DNA of 64,000 nucleotides. It comes from a virus. The DNA is taken from the IMG/VR virus record IMGVR_UViG_3300042375_000862, positions 62,001 to 126,000 of that record. One strand, 5' to 3'. Positions 1-8,614 of the stretch are shown piece by piece. A model generated the notes under the pieces. That model saw nothing but the letters and a program-made list of their open reading frames with translations, was not told the origin of the DNA and did not search any database. The translations under genes were made by a program, and so were the position numbers. Within the stretch, counting starts at the first letter, position 1. Each line of letters begins with the position of its first letter.

Positions 1-381
1 GGAATCACATACATTGATAATCTATTATCAAATAAAGTTAATAAAGAGTTTATCGGTGAAATCAATTTAACTGCACCAGATTGGGATGAATATAAGAAGT
101 ACGTTGATAAATTATTACCAACATTTACAGAGTTAGAAACAATTAACGAATATTTCATTGTCTTTAATAATCAAGGACTTAAAGATGATTTCTTTTTACA
201 ATATGAAAAGTTGCAAGTGGTGAGAGAAAGTTGTGATATCAGAAGAATTAAAGAAATATACGCAGGTGGAGAAGGATTCTCAATACATATTGCATCAAAA
301 CTATCAAATGTGTATATACAAAAAGATAATGAATTGTTTAATATGTTAAAAGATAATGTTATAAATGTAATAAAACAATAA
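1..381 (+). CDS. C-terminal part of an unrecognised protein (5' end outside window)
   Basis: Frame 1 is open from the first base to the TAA at 379-381, giving about 126 residues without a start. The visible part is charged and looks soluble (contains APDWDEYKKYVDKLLPTF). I recognise no domain. It ends 3 bases before the methyltransferase start at 385, so it is probably the preceding gene of the same transcription unit. The gene is cut by the window edge, not broken. Confidence 0.7.
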   Translation, partial: GITYIDNLLSNKVNKEFIGEINLTAPDWDEYKKYVDKLLPTFTELETINEYFIVFNNQGLKDDFFLQYEKLQVVRESCDIRRIKEIYAGGEGFSIHIASKLSNVYIQKDNELFNMLKDNVINVIKQ

Positions 382-384
382 GTT

Positions 385-1110
385 ATGATTACCAATCAAG
401 ATTTTATTAAAGAAAAAATTACAACCAATTATGGTGAACCTGTACCTTATAGATGGACACATGGTGCCACCGAAGAACATTTAGGTGATGGTATTATAGT
501 TTATTCGTTAATACAACATATGAGAGCCAAGAACTGCGCATGTATCGGTTCTGGTGGTGGATATATACCTCGTATTATAACACAAGCAAGATTAGATTTA
601 CATAAACAAGGAATATTTGAAGGTAACGACACTTTAAATTGGGGTGATATTGGTGTAACCTATCTGGTTGACGCTTGTAATGGGGTAGGAGGACCTAACG
701 ACCTTGAGGATGAGTATTCATACTACCGACATACGTTTCAACCCAGATTGATTAAATCAACATCAGAAGATGCATATTATAATTTCTTTGTTTTACAAGA
801 TATTAAATTAGATTTTATCTTTATAGATGGTGACCATTCATATGAAGGAGTTAAGAAAGATTTTGAATTATATTCAACACTATTAACCGATAAAGGTATT
901 ATTGTTATTCACGATACAGATTCGGATTACGAGGAATCATTAATAGTTTCGGAGGATGCAAAAATAAACCATCATAAATTTGACGGACCATCAAAATTTA
1001 TTAAAGAATTAGAAAAAAATCCACTTTATAATTTGATTAATTTATTTAATTTTCGTATATTACCTAACAAACCAGCATCAAGCGGTATAACGGTAATTAA
1101 TAAAAAATAA
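385..1110 (+). CDS. Class I SAM-dependent methyltransferase, Methyltransf_24-like
   Basis: A 241-residue protein. A glycine-rich SAM-binding loop IGSGGGY is at residues 54-60, and the hallmark acidic segment IDGDHSYEG is at about 147-155, followed by a DKGIIVIHDTD strand. This pattern is typical of small-molecule or sugar O-methyltransferases of the Methyltransf_24 group. The substrate is not evident; glycosyltransferase neighbours suggest a sugar. ATG at 385 follows the previous stop by 3 bases, and the TAA shares one base with the next start (TAATG), so translation is probably coupled. Confidence 0.7.
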   Translation: MITNQDFIKEKITTNYGEPVPYRWTHGATEEHLGDGIIVYSLIQHMRAKNCACIGSGGGYIPRIITQARLDLHKQGIFEGNDTLNWGDIGVTYLVDACNGVGGPNDLEDEYSYYRHTFQPRLIKSTSEDAYYNFFVLQDIKLDFIFIDGDHSYEGVKKDFELYSTLLTDKGIIVIHDTDSDYEESLIVSEDAKINHHKFDGPSKFIKELEKNPLYNLINLFNFRILPNKPASSGITVINKK

Positions 1111-1967
1111 TGGTTAGGTTATTAACAGTTATAGGTCACGGAGTTAATTTACTTCCACATTTCATCAAACATTATAAAAGATATGTTGATGAGATTAACA
1201 TTGCAATTTATAAAACAGATTTATACCCAACATTAGAAGAAGATATAAATGAAATTATTAAAGACCATGACAATGTGAAGATTGTTAAGGTCATTGAAGA
1301 TAGAGTTTTTGATTGGGAGAAAGTAACCGCATTATATAACTTCATTAAGGATCAAATACCATTTGATTGGTGGGTGATTGCCGACATTGATGAATTTCAT
1401 TTATATCCTGATGATGATATTGTTTCATTAATTAACGATTGTGAAGAATTTGGATGGGATATTGTTCGAGGTGGTTTTATTGATAGAATTGGAGAAGATG
1501 GTGAGTTTGTTGAATTAAAAGATGATGTATCAATATGGGAACAATTTCCAAATGCCGGTTTTTTTAGATATCATATGAGTAAAGCGTGTCCAAATAAAAT
1601 ATGTTTAATTAGAGGTGGAATACAAATTACTTCAGGTCAACACTATGCAAATATTGATGGACACACCACATGGAAATGGCAAGGTTGGGGTCATCCATCA
1701 ATTGCACCAATACCATCCTATTCAGTTCAAGTACATCATTTTAAATGGGATAAAACTTCCATAGATAGAGTGAAAGCGGTTGCAGAATTAAAAGAAGATT
1801 ATTCTTATTCAGATGAGTATTTTAAAATGTTCACTGAATTGTTAAAAACAAAATATAAAATAAATCTAAATAAAAGAGAATATATGTTTGAATTGGGATT
1901 AATATATCCCGAATATAACAGATATAAAAGTTGGAATAAATTAATAAATAAAATAACATCAATATGA
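1110..1967 (+). CDS. GT-A type glycosyltransferase (glycosyltransferase family 2/92-like)
   Basis: A 285-residue protein with a Rossmann-like start (LLTVIGHGVNLLPHFIKHY) and an acidic metal-binding motif WWVIADIDEF, with D92, D94 and E95 at the expected place for a DxD-containing GT-A fold. A later segment (VQVHHFKW) resembles the HHF-type C-terminal motif of Glyco_tranf_2_4 proteins. It is predicted to transfer a sugar from a nucleotide sugar; donor and acceptor are unknown. It overlaps both neighbours by 1-4 bases. Confidence 0.65.
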   Translation: MVRLLTVIGHGVNLLPHFIKHYKRYVDEINIAIYKTDLYPTLEEDINEIIKDHDNVKIVKVIEDRVFDWEKVTALYNFIKDQIPFDWWVIADIDEFHLYPDDDIVSLINDCEEFGWDIVRGGFIDRIGEDGEFVELKDDVSIWEQFPNAGFFRYHMSKACPNKICLIRGGIQITSGQHYANIDGHTTWKWQGWGHPSIAPIPSYSVQVHHFKWDKTSIDRVKAVAELKEDYSYSDEYFKMFTELLKTKYKINLNKREYMFELGLIYPEYNRYKSWNKLINKITSI

Positions 1968-2194
1968 GTGTAAAACCATCAAATGACGAGTTAATGGCTC
2001 TCGAAACAAGAAAAGTAAAAGCCTTAGAAAAAATTGCAAATTCATTAGATTCTTTAACCGTTTGGTTTGAAGAAATCGATAAAGATGAGTGGGGTAACAG
2101 AGCCCAATATTATCTAGCGGAATTTCATAACAAATTTGTAAAAGAAGGTTTCGTTGAGGACAGTAAAGTAACAACTAAGAGTGGAAAAAAGTAA
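1964..2194 (+). CDS. Small hypothetical protein, 76 residues
   Basis: Starts with an ATGA overlap with the upstream gene and runs 14 bases into the next, so it is embedded in a tightly packed unit. The sequence is helical and charged (LETRKVKALEKIANSLDSLT), suggesting a short coiled or helical-bundle protein. No signal peptide, membrane segment or known domain was recognised. Confidence 0.55.
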   Translation: MSVKPSNDELMALETRKVKALEKIANSLDSLTVWFEEIDKDEWGNRAQYYLAEFHNKFVKEGFVEDSKVTTKSGKK

Positions 2195-3632
2195 AAAATT
2201 AGGAGTCGTTGTTCCATATAGAAATAGAAGAAGTCATTTAAAAGAATTTAGTAGACGATTTGTTAGATATATGGAAAAATTTGATATCAATTATGAATTA
2301 ATTGTTATTAACCAAGACGATGCTAAATTATTTAATAGGGGAACATTATTAAATATCGGATTTAAGTATGCTGAAGAATTAAATTGTGATTATGTCGTAT
2401 TTCATGATATTGACATGATGCCAATACATGTTGATTATTCATATTCAGAGGTCCCGTTACATTTATCAACACATTTTTTAAATAATGAAGAGTATGATAA
2501 AAAATTAACCTTCGAAGAATATTTTGGAGGAGTTGTAATGTTCCCAATGGAACATTTTCGTCAAATAGATGGGTATTCCAATAAGTATTGGGGTTGGGGT
2601 TATGAGGACACTGACTTACTTTATAGATGTGAAAAAAAAGGTATACCATTAAATGATTTAGATATTCAGAATGTGGGGACATCACCATCAAAAGTATTAA
2701 AACTTAATGGTATAAATGCATATGTTAAGGCAAGAAATGAATTTAAACTTAATCAAAATATGACATTTTTCGTTTCGTTTTATCCTACTGATTTAATATT
2801 AGACCATACAAAAGACTCTGACGATTTTACTATATTTTCAATTCCAGGATACGATTTTTCAATTACGTATAATTCATTTCGTAGATATAATTTCTGCACT
2901 TTTGATAAAGACAATAATGCGGTTTATGTTAATTCAAATATAATAACAAATTATAAAACGAATATATGTGTTGTGTTAGACAACATTAACGACGTTATTA
3001 AAGTATATCAAGACGGAAAACTGATTGGGAAAGAAGTATTTTATAAAAAAATACGTTCATACGATAATGAAAAATATTTTTATTTAGGTGTAGGTAACCC
3101 AAAAAGAAATGACACACCTAATTCTCAATATCCTAATTATTTTAATGGTTATATTTCAACATTCGCAGTATACAATTGTAATTTAAATGACAATGAAATT
3201 TTAGAAATATCTAAAAATGAAAATAATAATTTAAAGGAAAATTTTGGTGATTATATATCATCACAAGACCTACAACTATATTATGACCCTAATTTTACTG
3301 AAGGTTATAAATTAAAAGATTTATCGGATAATTTAAATAACGGTAAAATTTTTAATTGTGAAATTGTTGATTTAGAATTTGAAAAATATAAAAGAATAAA
3401 AATACCACATAGAAGAGAATCGACATTTGCATTATTACCACACAAAGAAAATGGGTTTTATAAAAACAAATGGAAATTCAAAGCAACCAGATGGAATCAA
3501 TTAAGATTTTATAATGAAGTTAGATTAAATGACGAGTTATTGGAAAATGACGGATTATCAACATTGGAATTTGCTGAACATTCAAAAATTCAGATAAGTG
3601 AAAACATAACACACGTTAACGTAGCAATATGA
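2181..3632 (+). CDS. Beta-1,4-galactosyltransferase-like (GT7) enzyme with an internal LamG-like module
   Basis: A 483-residue protein. Residues 1-165 carry GT7 hallmarks: VVPYRNRRSHL, FNRGTLLNIGF, the metal motif FHDIDMMP (D76, D78), FEEYFGGVVMF and YWGWGYEDTDLLYR. In animal B4GALT enzymes the last catalytic segment follows soon after. Here about 230 residues resembling a LamG/concanavalin-like lectin sandwich intervene (FSIPGYDFSITYNS, then FNGYISTFAVYN). The GT7 tail then resumes at about 405-483, with IPHRRES (H410 matching the metal-ligand His), QLRF and DGLSTLEF, ending in a beta strand. The start is GTG at 2181, because no ATG lies near; it overlaps the upstream gene by 14 bases. Predicted UDP-hexose transferase with a built-in carbohydrate-binding module. 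Confidence 0.75.
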   Translation: MEKSKKLGVVVPYRNRRSHLKEFSRRFVRYMEKFDINYELIVINQDDAKLFNRGTLLNIGFKYAEELNCDYVVFHDIDMMPIHVDYSYSEVPLHLSTHFLNNEEYDKKLTFEEYFGGVVMFPMEHFRQIDGYSNKYWGWGYEDTDLLYRCEKKGIPLNDLDIQNVGTSPSKVLKLNGINAYVKARNEFKLNQNMTFFVSFYPTDLILDHTKDSDDFTIFSIPGYDFSITYNSFRRYNFCTFDKDNNAVYVNSNIITNYKTNICVVLDNINDVIKVYQDGKLIGKEVFYKKIRSYDNEKYFYLGVGNPKRNDTPNSQYPNYFNGYISTFAVYNCNLNDNEILEISKNENNNLKENFGDYISSQDLQLYYDPNFTEGYKLKDLSDNLNNGKIFNCEIVDLEFEKYKRIKIPHRRESTFALLPHKENGFYKNKWKFKATRWNQLRFYNEVRLNDELLENDGLSTLEFAEHSKIQISENITHVNVAI

Positions 3633-5047
3633 GTCATAAATTAGGTATTTGTATACCATATAGAGATAGAAAAGAACACATTGATAAATTAATACCACAT
3701 CTATCAAAACATTTAACAGATAATGGAATTGACCATACGTTTTATGTTGGTCACCAAGTAGACGAAAAGTTATTCAATAGAGGTGCAATGAAAAATATTG
3801 CAGCACATTACGCGTTTGAAGACGGATGTGACTATGTTGCATGGCACGATGTTGATATGTTACCACAAGTAGATGCTGATTATTCGTATCCTGAAGAACA
3901 TCCAACACACATTGCAACAAAGTTATCAAAATATAATTACGGGTTAGGTTATGATCAATACTTTGGAGGTGTCGTTTTATTCACAAAAGAACAAGCATAT
4001 AAAACCAATGGATATTCAAATGAATATTGGGATTGGGGTCAGGAAGATGATGACTTATTTTGGAGATGTTATTTAGAAGGATATACAACGAATAATGTTT
4101 TTAAAACTTATAAAAATAAAACAACGGCAACTTTTAATGGAATAAATAACTTTATAATTATACCGTCTAATAAAGAATTAGATAGTTGTTTGGATAATGA
4201 CCATACAATATCAATATTATTTAATGCTGAACAACAACCAGAAAAGGTACCGATTTGGCTTGTTGGGGACGAAGAAAAGAAATTCATTGAGTACCCATTA
4301 ATAAGAAAATTAGATTCTTGGACTTGGGGATTATCGTTTAATAATTCACGTTCAGTTAATATGGTTATGTATGATAAAGATAGTAATCACTATTACAACT
4401 ATGCAAAAAGATATGAAAATCAATGGACATGGGTGACAATGTCATATAATAGTAAAAGAAAGGAGATGTCATTATATATAAACGATGAATTAATTAATAA
4501 TCAAAACGGAACTAAACAAAACACACCATTTAAAATTGAGAAAAAATTAAAACCATATAATAATCTACAACCATTTATAATTGGATTTTGTTCACACGTT
4601 AATACATTTTTTAAAGGTAAAATTGCGGAAATTAGAATTTTTAATAAATCAATAAATGATATCAATGAAGCGTTACATGATTCAGATGGATTGTTATTAC
4701 AAATGGATTTTAAAAAGGGAGTTGTAGAAAATATTAATAAAGAAGAATGTGAATTTAATGTTAACATTTCAAAAGAAAATATTAATGTGGTTGAAAATGT
4801 GATTCCATTCAGAAAGGAAGGTAATTTTGACTGTATACCCCATATAGATGAGGGTTATGTTAAAGGAAAATGGGCTAAGGGGGAAACTACCGCTAGAAAC
4901 GAAAAAAGATTTGTTATGGAGATGCAACAGGGTTTAATTAAACATAATGAAGATGGATTAAACAATATATTAAATGTTTTGAATGTTGAAAATATTGATG
5001 TATCTTTATATGAAAATACTAAATTTATAAATGTTACAATGAAATGA
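3629..5047 (+). CDS. Second GT7-like galactosyltransferase with an internal LamG-like module
   Basis: A 472-residue paralog of the preceding gene, joined by an ATGA overlap. GT7 motifs: CIPYRDRKEHI, FNRGAMKNIA, WHDVDMLP (D74, D76), YDQYFGGVVLF and YWDWGQEDDDLFWR. A LamG-like segment follows at about 165-370, with the classic GKIAEIRIFNKSI strand. The GT7 end returns at about 388-472 (EKRF, then EDGLNNILNV and a final beta strand). The position matching the metal-ligand His of the first copy (IPH) is Phe here (IPF, F394), so metal use or donor specificity may differ. That substitution is seen directly; its consequence is inferred. Confidence 0.72.
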   Translation: MSHKLGICIPYRDRKEHIDKLIPHLSKHLTDNGIDHTFYVGHQVDEKLFNRGAMKNIAAHYAFEDGCDYVAWHDVDMLPQVDADYSYPEEHPTHIATKLSKYNYGLGYDQYFGGVVLFTKEQAYKTNGYSNEYWDWGQEDDDLFWRCYLEGYTTNNVFKTYKNKTTATFNGINNFIIIPSNKELDSCLDNDHTISILFNAEQQPEKVPIWLVGDEEKKFIEYPLIRKLDSWTWGLSFNNSRSVNMVMYDKDSNHYYNYAKRYENQWTWVTMSYNSKRKEMSLYINDELINNQNGTKQNTPFKIEKKLKPYNNLQPFIIGFCSHVNTFFKGKIAEIRIFNKSINDINEALHDSDGLLLQMDFKKGVVENINKEECEFNVNISKENINVVENVIPFRKEGNFDCIPHIDEGYVKGKWAKGETTARNEKRFVMEMQQGLIKHNEDGLNNILNVLNVENIDVSLYENTKFINVTMK

Positions 5048-7845
5048 AAGTAGAAAATCAAAAACCTTGGTTATTTGAAATTAATAATCTTGATAGTAAT
5101 AAGATAAATCCGTTTTTATCTGATAGTTCCTATTTAACAATTGAATTTAAAGTTGAAAATTTTTACGATAATGAAAAATTAGGATTTTTAGGTATGCCAG
5201 GTAAAAACTTTGGAATTAGTTATGATTTTGAAGTTGAGACTTTTGTATTTGAATTTTGGACAAAAGGGTTGAACGGTAGAGATAATTTTCACTGCCATAA
5301 AGATTTCCATATTAATAGAATTGATGTTGAAAATGGTCTTGTTTTAACTATACATTACGATAAAGAAAAAAATATATTAGAATTATATCATGACTTTAAT
5401 ATATTTTTCGATGTAGAATTAGACGACCCTTTAATTGAAGATTACTATACCCAACCACTTTATTTTGGTTGTCATAACCCCGATGCTGATAATCACAAAC
5501 ACAAATGTTTTACAGAATTAGATTTAAAACATTTTAGTATTTTTAATGGAGAGGCGAATATAGAAGATGTTGAAAAATTTTATAATAGTAAAAATCTTAA
5601 TGATAATTTGTTATGTTACTTTGATTTAAAGGAAAAATATTTAGTTCATAAAGAAGACTATAATTATTTTCTAATACAAAATCAAAAAGATAAACTAATA
5701 AACATTTCATTTAGTGAATTAAATGTCAGTGTTGCGGATAGAATAAAATTAAAAAGAAAAAGGGTACCTGGATTAAAAATTGAACATAAAAAACCATTTA
5801 AATTAAAAACCAATTTAGAATCTAATTTATTAACAAATAGAGATTTTTCATTAAATATTATTTTTAAAATAGAACGTCATTTTACTCAAGATGAGAAAAT
5901 TGGATTTTTTGGAATACCAGGTAAAAACTTTGGTATTAGCTTTGATTATGAAGTCGAGAAGTTTGTTTTTGAATATTGGACACAAAAAGATGAAGAAAAT
6001 AAAGAATTTCATTGCCACAAAAACTATAAAATAAATCGTAACGATTTACATAATGGAATTACTATTAGTTTAATTTATAAAAAGAATGAATATTTCGAAT
6101 TGTATCATAATTTTAAATTAATTGACACAATTGAAGTTAAAGATAATTTAATATCTGAATACAATACGGAATCAATTTATTTCGGTTGCCATAATCCAAG
6201 TTCTTTATTAGAAAATCATAAATGTTTTACTGAAATGGAATTAAATCATTTTAGTATTTATGATGGAATTATGAATATTGTTGATTTAGAAAAACTAACA
6301 AAAACAGATAATTCTTTAACTTATTTTAATTTTAAAAAAACTGATAATATTGATGAAATTTTTGACAATTTAAATAAAGAAACATCAATCGAACTTGTTG
6401 ATTTATTAACATTTAAGACAATGGTAGATTTTAATCTTGTTAAAGAAAAATTAAATAAAGTTGGTTGTGGTTTTTGTTTGGCTAAATGGACACAAGTGAC
6501 TATGCATTTACATAATGGAACAACACATAGTTGTCACCATCCTGAACCACATAAAATAGGGTTAGATGAAATTAAAAGAAACCCAACCGCATTACACAAT
6601 AGTAATGTAAAGAAGAGAGCTAGGAAAGAAATGTTGGAAAACAAAAGACCAAGTGAATGTAATTATTGTTGGAATGTAGAAGATCATTCCGATTCATTTT
6701 CTGATAGATTTTTTAAATCTGCGGAACCATGGTCTGAACCTCACTTTGACGAAATTGCCAACTTACATTGGAGAGATAACTACAACCCAAAATATGTTGA
6801 AGTTAATTTTTCTAACACATGTAATTTTAAATGTGCGTATTGTGGACCTGAATATTCGACCAAATGGATGGAAGAGATTAACGAACACGGAGGATATATG
6901 TTAGATACACATGAATTTAATGGTCTCAGAAGGATGGAGGAAAGAAATACTAAACCATATAAACAAACAGATGAAAATCCATATGTGGAAGCGTTTTGGG
7001 AATGGTTCCCTGAATTATATTCAACTTTAGATACTTTTAGAATTACCGGTGGAGAACCTCTATTATCAAAAGACACATGGAAAGTATTAGATTTCATATT
7101 GGAAACTGACACACCTAACGAAAATTTAAAATTATCAATCAATAGCAATTTAGGTGTATCAGATGAGTTGATTGATAAATTAATTTTAAAATTAGAAAAA
7201 ATAATTGCTGAAGGTAGAGTTAAGGAGGTAATATTGTTTACATCATGTGAAGGATACGGTAAACAAGCCGAATACACAAGATTTGGATTGGAGTTTGATA
7301 GACTATTCTCAAACATAGATAAAATTTTAACGGTATTGGACAAAGTAACCATTGTAGTAATGTCAACTTTTAATATGTTTAGTATATTTTCATACGAAAA
7401 ACTAATTAAAAAAATACATAGTTTTAAACTTAAACATTTCAATACATCAAGATATTGGAACTCGGCAGTTATTTTAGATACATCATATTTGAGACATCCT
7501 TCATTTATGAGTTTTAGAGTATTGAAAGATTATATTGATGTTGAGTACTTTAATAGGTGGTTAAAGTACATGAAATTTAATTCAACATATAGAAGTATTA
7601 ATTTCTATGAACAACAAACTATTGAAGACGTCGGATTTTCAACCCAAGAGATTGAAAAAATTTCAAGAATAAAAGACATCTTCATTACAGATTACGATAC
7701 TGACATTAAAGAATTTGATAGTAGTAAAAGAGATTTTATTAAATTCATTGATGAATATGAAAAAAGAAGAGGAGTAAATTGTGAGGAGTATTATCCCGAA
7801 TTAATTAATTTTATAAAGCAAATAAGAAATGATAATAAATTATAA
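5044..7845 (+). CDS. Radical SAM enzyme with two N-terminal LamG-like domains
   Basis: A 933-residue fusion. Two homologous lectin-like modules lie at about 1-220 and 245-440; both contain PGKNFGIS, FEFWT/FEYWT, YFGCHNP and CFTE..L.HFSI. From about 460 comes a Cys-rich region (CGFC near 475, SCHHP, ECNYCW), then the radical SAM cluster motif CNFKCAYC (C593, C597, C600) and ITGGEP near 669. The C-terminal half matches the marine-phage group usually called twitch-domain radical SAM proteins. It should bind a [4Fe-4S] cluster and generate a 5'-deoxyadenosyl radical; the extra Cys pairs could hold auxiliary clusters. The substrate is unknown. Fused lectin modules suggest it acts on, or docks to, a glycan or glycoprotein. 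Starts by ATGA overlap. Confidence 0.75.
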   Translation: MKVENQKPWLFEINNLDSNKINPFLSDSSYLTIEFKVENFYDNEKLGFLGMPGKNFGISYDFEVETFVFEFWTKGLNGRDNFHCHKDFHINRIDVENGLVLTIHYDKEKNILELYHDFNIFFDVELDDPLIEDYYTQPLYFGCHNPDADNHKHKCFTELDLKHFSIFNGEANIEDVEKFYNSKNLNDNLLCYFDLKEKYLVHKEDYNYFLIQNQKDKLINISFSELNVSVADRIKLKRKRVPGLKIEHKKPFKLKTNLESNLLTNRDFSLNIIFKIERHFTQDEKIGFFGIPGKNFGISFDYEVEKFVFEYWTQKDEENKEFHCHKNYKINRNDLHNGITISLIYKKNEYFELYHNFKLIDTIEVKDNLISEYNTESIYFGCHNPSSLLENHKCFTEMELNHFSIYDGIMNIVDLEKLTKTDNSLTYFNFKKTDNIDEIFDNLNKETSIELVDLLTFKTMVDFNLVKEKLNKVGCGFCLAKWTQVTMHLHNGTTHSCHHPEPHKIGLDEIKRNPTALHNSNVKKRARKEMLENKRPSECNYCWNVEDHSDSFSDRFFKSAEPWSEPHFDEIANLHWRDNYNPKYVEVNFSNTCNFKCAYCGPEYSTKWMEEINEHGGYMLDTHEFNGLRRMEERNTKPYKQTDENPYVEAFWEWFPELYSTLDTFRITGGEPLLSKDTWKVLDFILETDTPNENLKLSINSNLGVSDELIDKLILKLEKIIAEGRVKEVILFTSCEGYGKQAEYTRFGLEFDRLFSNIDKILTVLDKVTIVVMSTFNMFSIFSYEKLIKKIHSFKLKHFNTSRYWNSAVILDTSYLRHPSFMSFRVLKDYIDVEYFNRWLKYMKFNSTYRSINFYEQQTIEDVGFSTQEIEKISRIKDIFITDYDTDIKEFDSSKRDFIKFIDEYEKRRGVNCEEYYPELINFIKQIRNDNKL

Positions 7846-8566
7846 ACAACCTTATTGGGTTAAGTTTCAATGGGATATGTCAACCCATCATGATAATCAA
7901 TATGTAACCGAATATAACAAAACAAATAATAAAATATTAGATGAATTCTTATTAAATGATAATTACATTATTACATGTGATTTTAAAATAACAGAAGAAT
8001 TTATTACCGATGAAATTTGTATGATATATGGTAAACCTGGTAAAAATATTGGGTTATCATATAATAAAACTACAAATACTATGGCATTTGAGTTTTGGAA
8101 TAAAACCGAAATAGAGGAATCTTTTAATTTTATTCCATTTAAAGACATAAAAAAAGAGGACATCCATAAAGGGGTAATTATAACTGTCATAAAAAAAGAA
8201 AATGAAATTATAGTTTATAAAAATTTTGAAGAAAATAATAGAATTAGTTTTGAGGGTAACTTAATTGATGATTATAAAAATCCAGGTTTATTTTTAGGAT
8301 GTTCCAGCCCTGAATGCGATTTTGAAAATGCTAGATATTATTGTCAAGTGGATGTTAATCATTTTTCAACTATAGTTAACCATAGTGATATTAATTTTTC
8401 TAAATTAATTTATCAAAGTGAAACTGATGTTATATTAGAGGAAGAATTTTATAACGACATTCTTTTTCTTCATAATTTTAACAATATCAATAATTTAGGT
8501 ATAATTTATGATGAGTCTAAAAATACAAATTTTTTAGAAAGAGTACCTAAGGAATATATTAAATAA
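7829..8566 (+). CDS. Stand-alone LamG-like lectin protein
   Basis: A 245-residue protein homologous to the two modules fused to the upstream radical SAM enzyme: YGKPGKNIGLSYN, MAFEFWNK, LFLGCSSPEC and QVDVNHFS occur in the same order. No catalytic domain is attached. It overlaps the radical SAM gene by 17 bases and precedes another radical SAM gene, so it may have split from a fusion or supply a carbohydrate-binding partner. No signal peptide is visible. Confidence 0.6.
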   Translation: MIINYKQPYWVKFQWDMSTHHDNQYVTEYNKTNNKILDEFLLNDNYIITCDFKITEEFITDEICMIYGKPGKNIGLSYNKTTNTMAFEFWNKTEIEESFNFIPFKDIKKEDIHKGVIITVIKKENEIIVYKNFEENNRISFEGNLIDDYKNPGLFLGCSSPECDFENARYYCQVDVNHFSTIVNHSDINFSKLIYQSETDVILEEEFYNDILFLHNFNNINNLGIIYDESKNTNFLERVPKEYIK

Positions 8567-8589
8567 CGTTTCAGATTATCAATAAAAAA

Positions 8590-8605
8590 TATTATATTAT
8601 AAAAA
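8590..8605 (+). promoter_or_regulatory. Candidate promoter-like motif (TTATATTAT class)
   Basis: ATATTATATTATAAAA lies 10-25 bases before the ATG at 8615, in one of the few non-coding gaps (8567-8614). A similar TTATATTA core recurs before genes at 14468, 20970 (minus), 21064, 29432, 37758, 46464 and 51676. The assignment rests only on recurrence and position. Confidence 0.35.
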
Positions 8606-8614
8606 ATAGAAAAC

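Noticed and set aside
6780-7442. A 220-codon minus-strand frame
   Set aside because: It lies wholly inside the radical SAM domain of the gene at 5044, whose Cys motifs prove the plus-strand frame.
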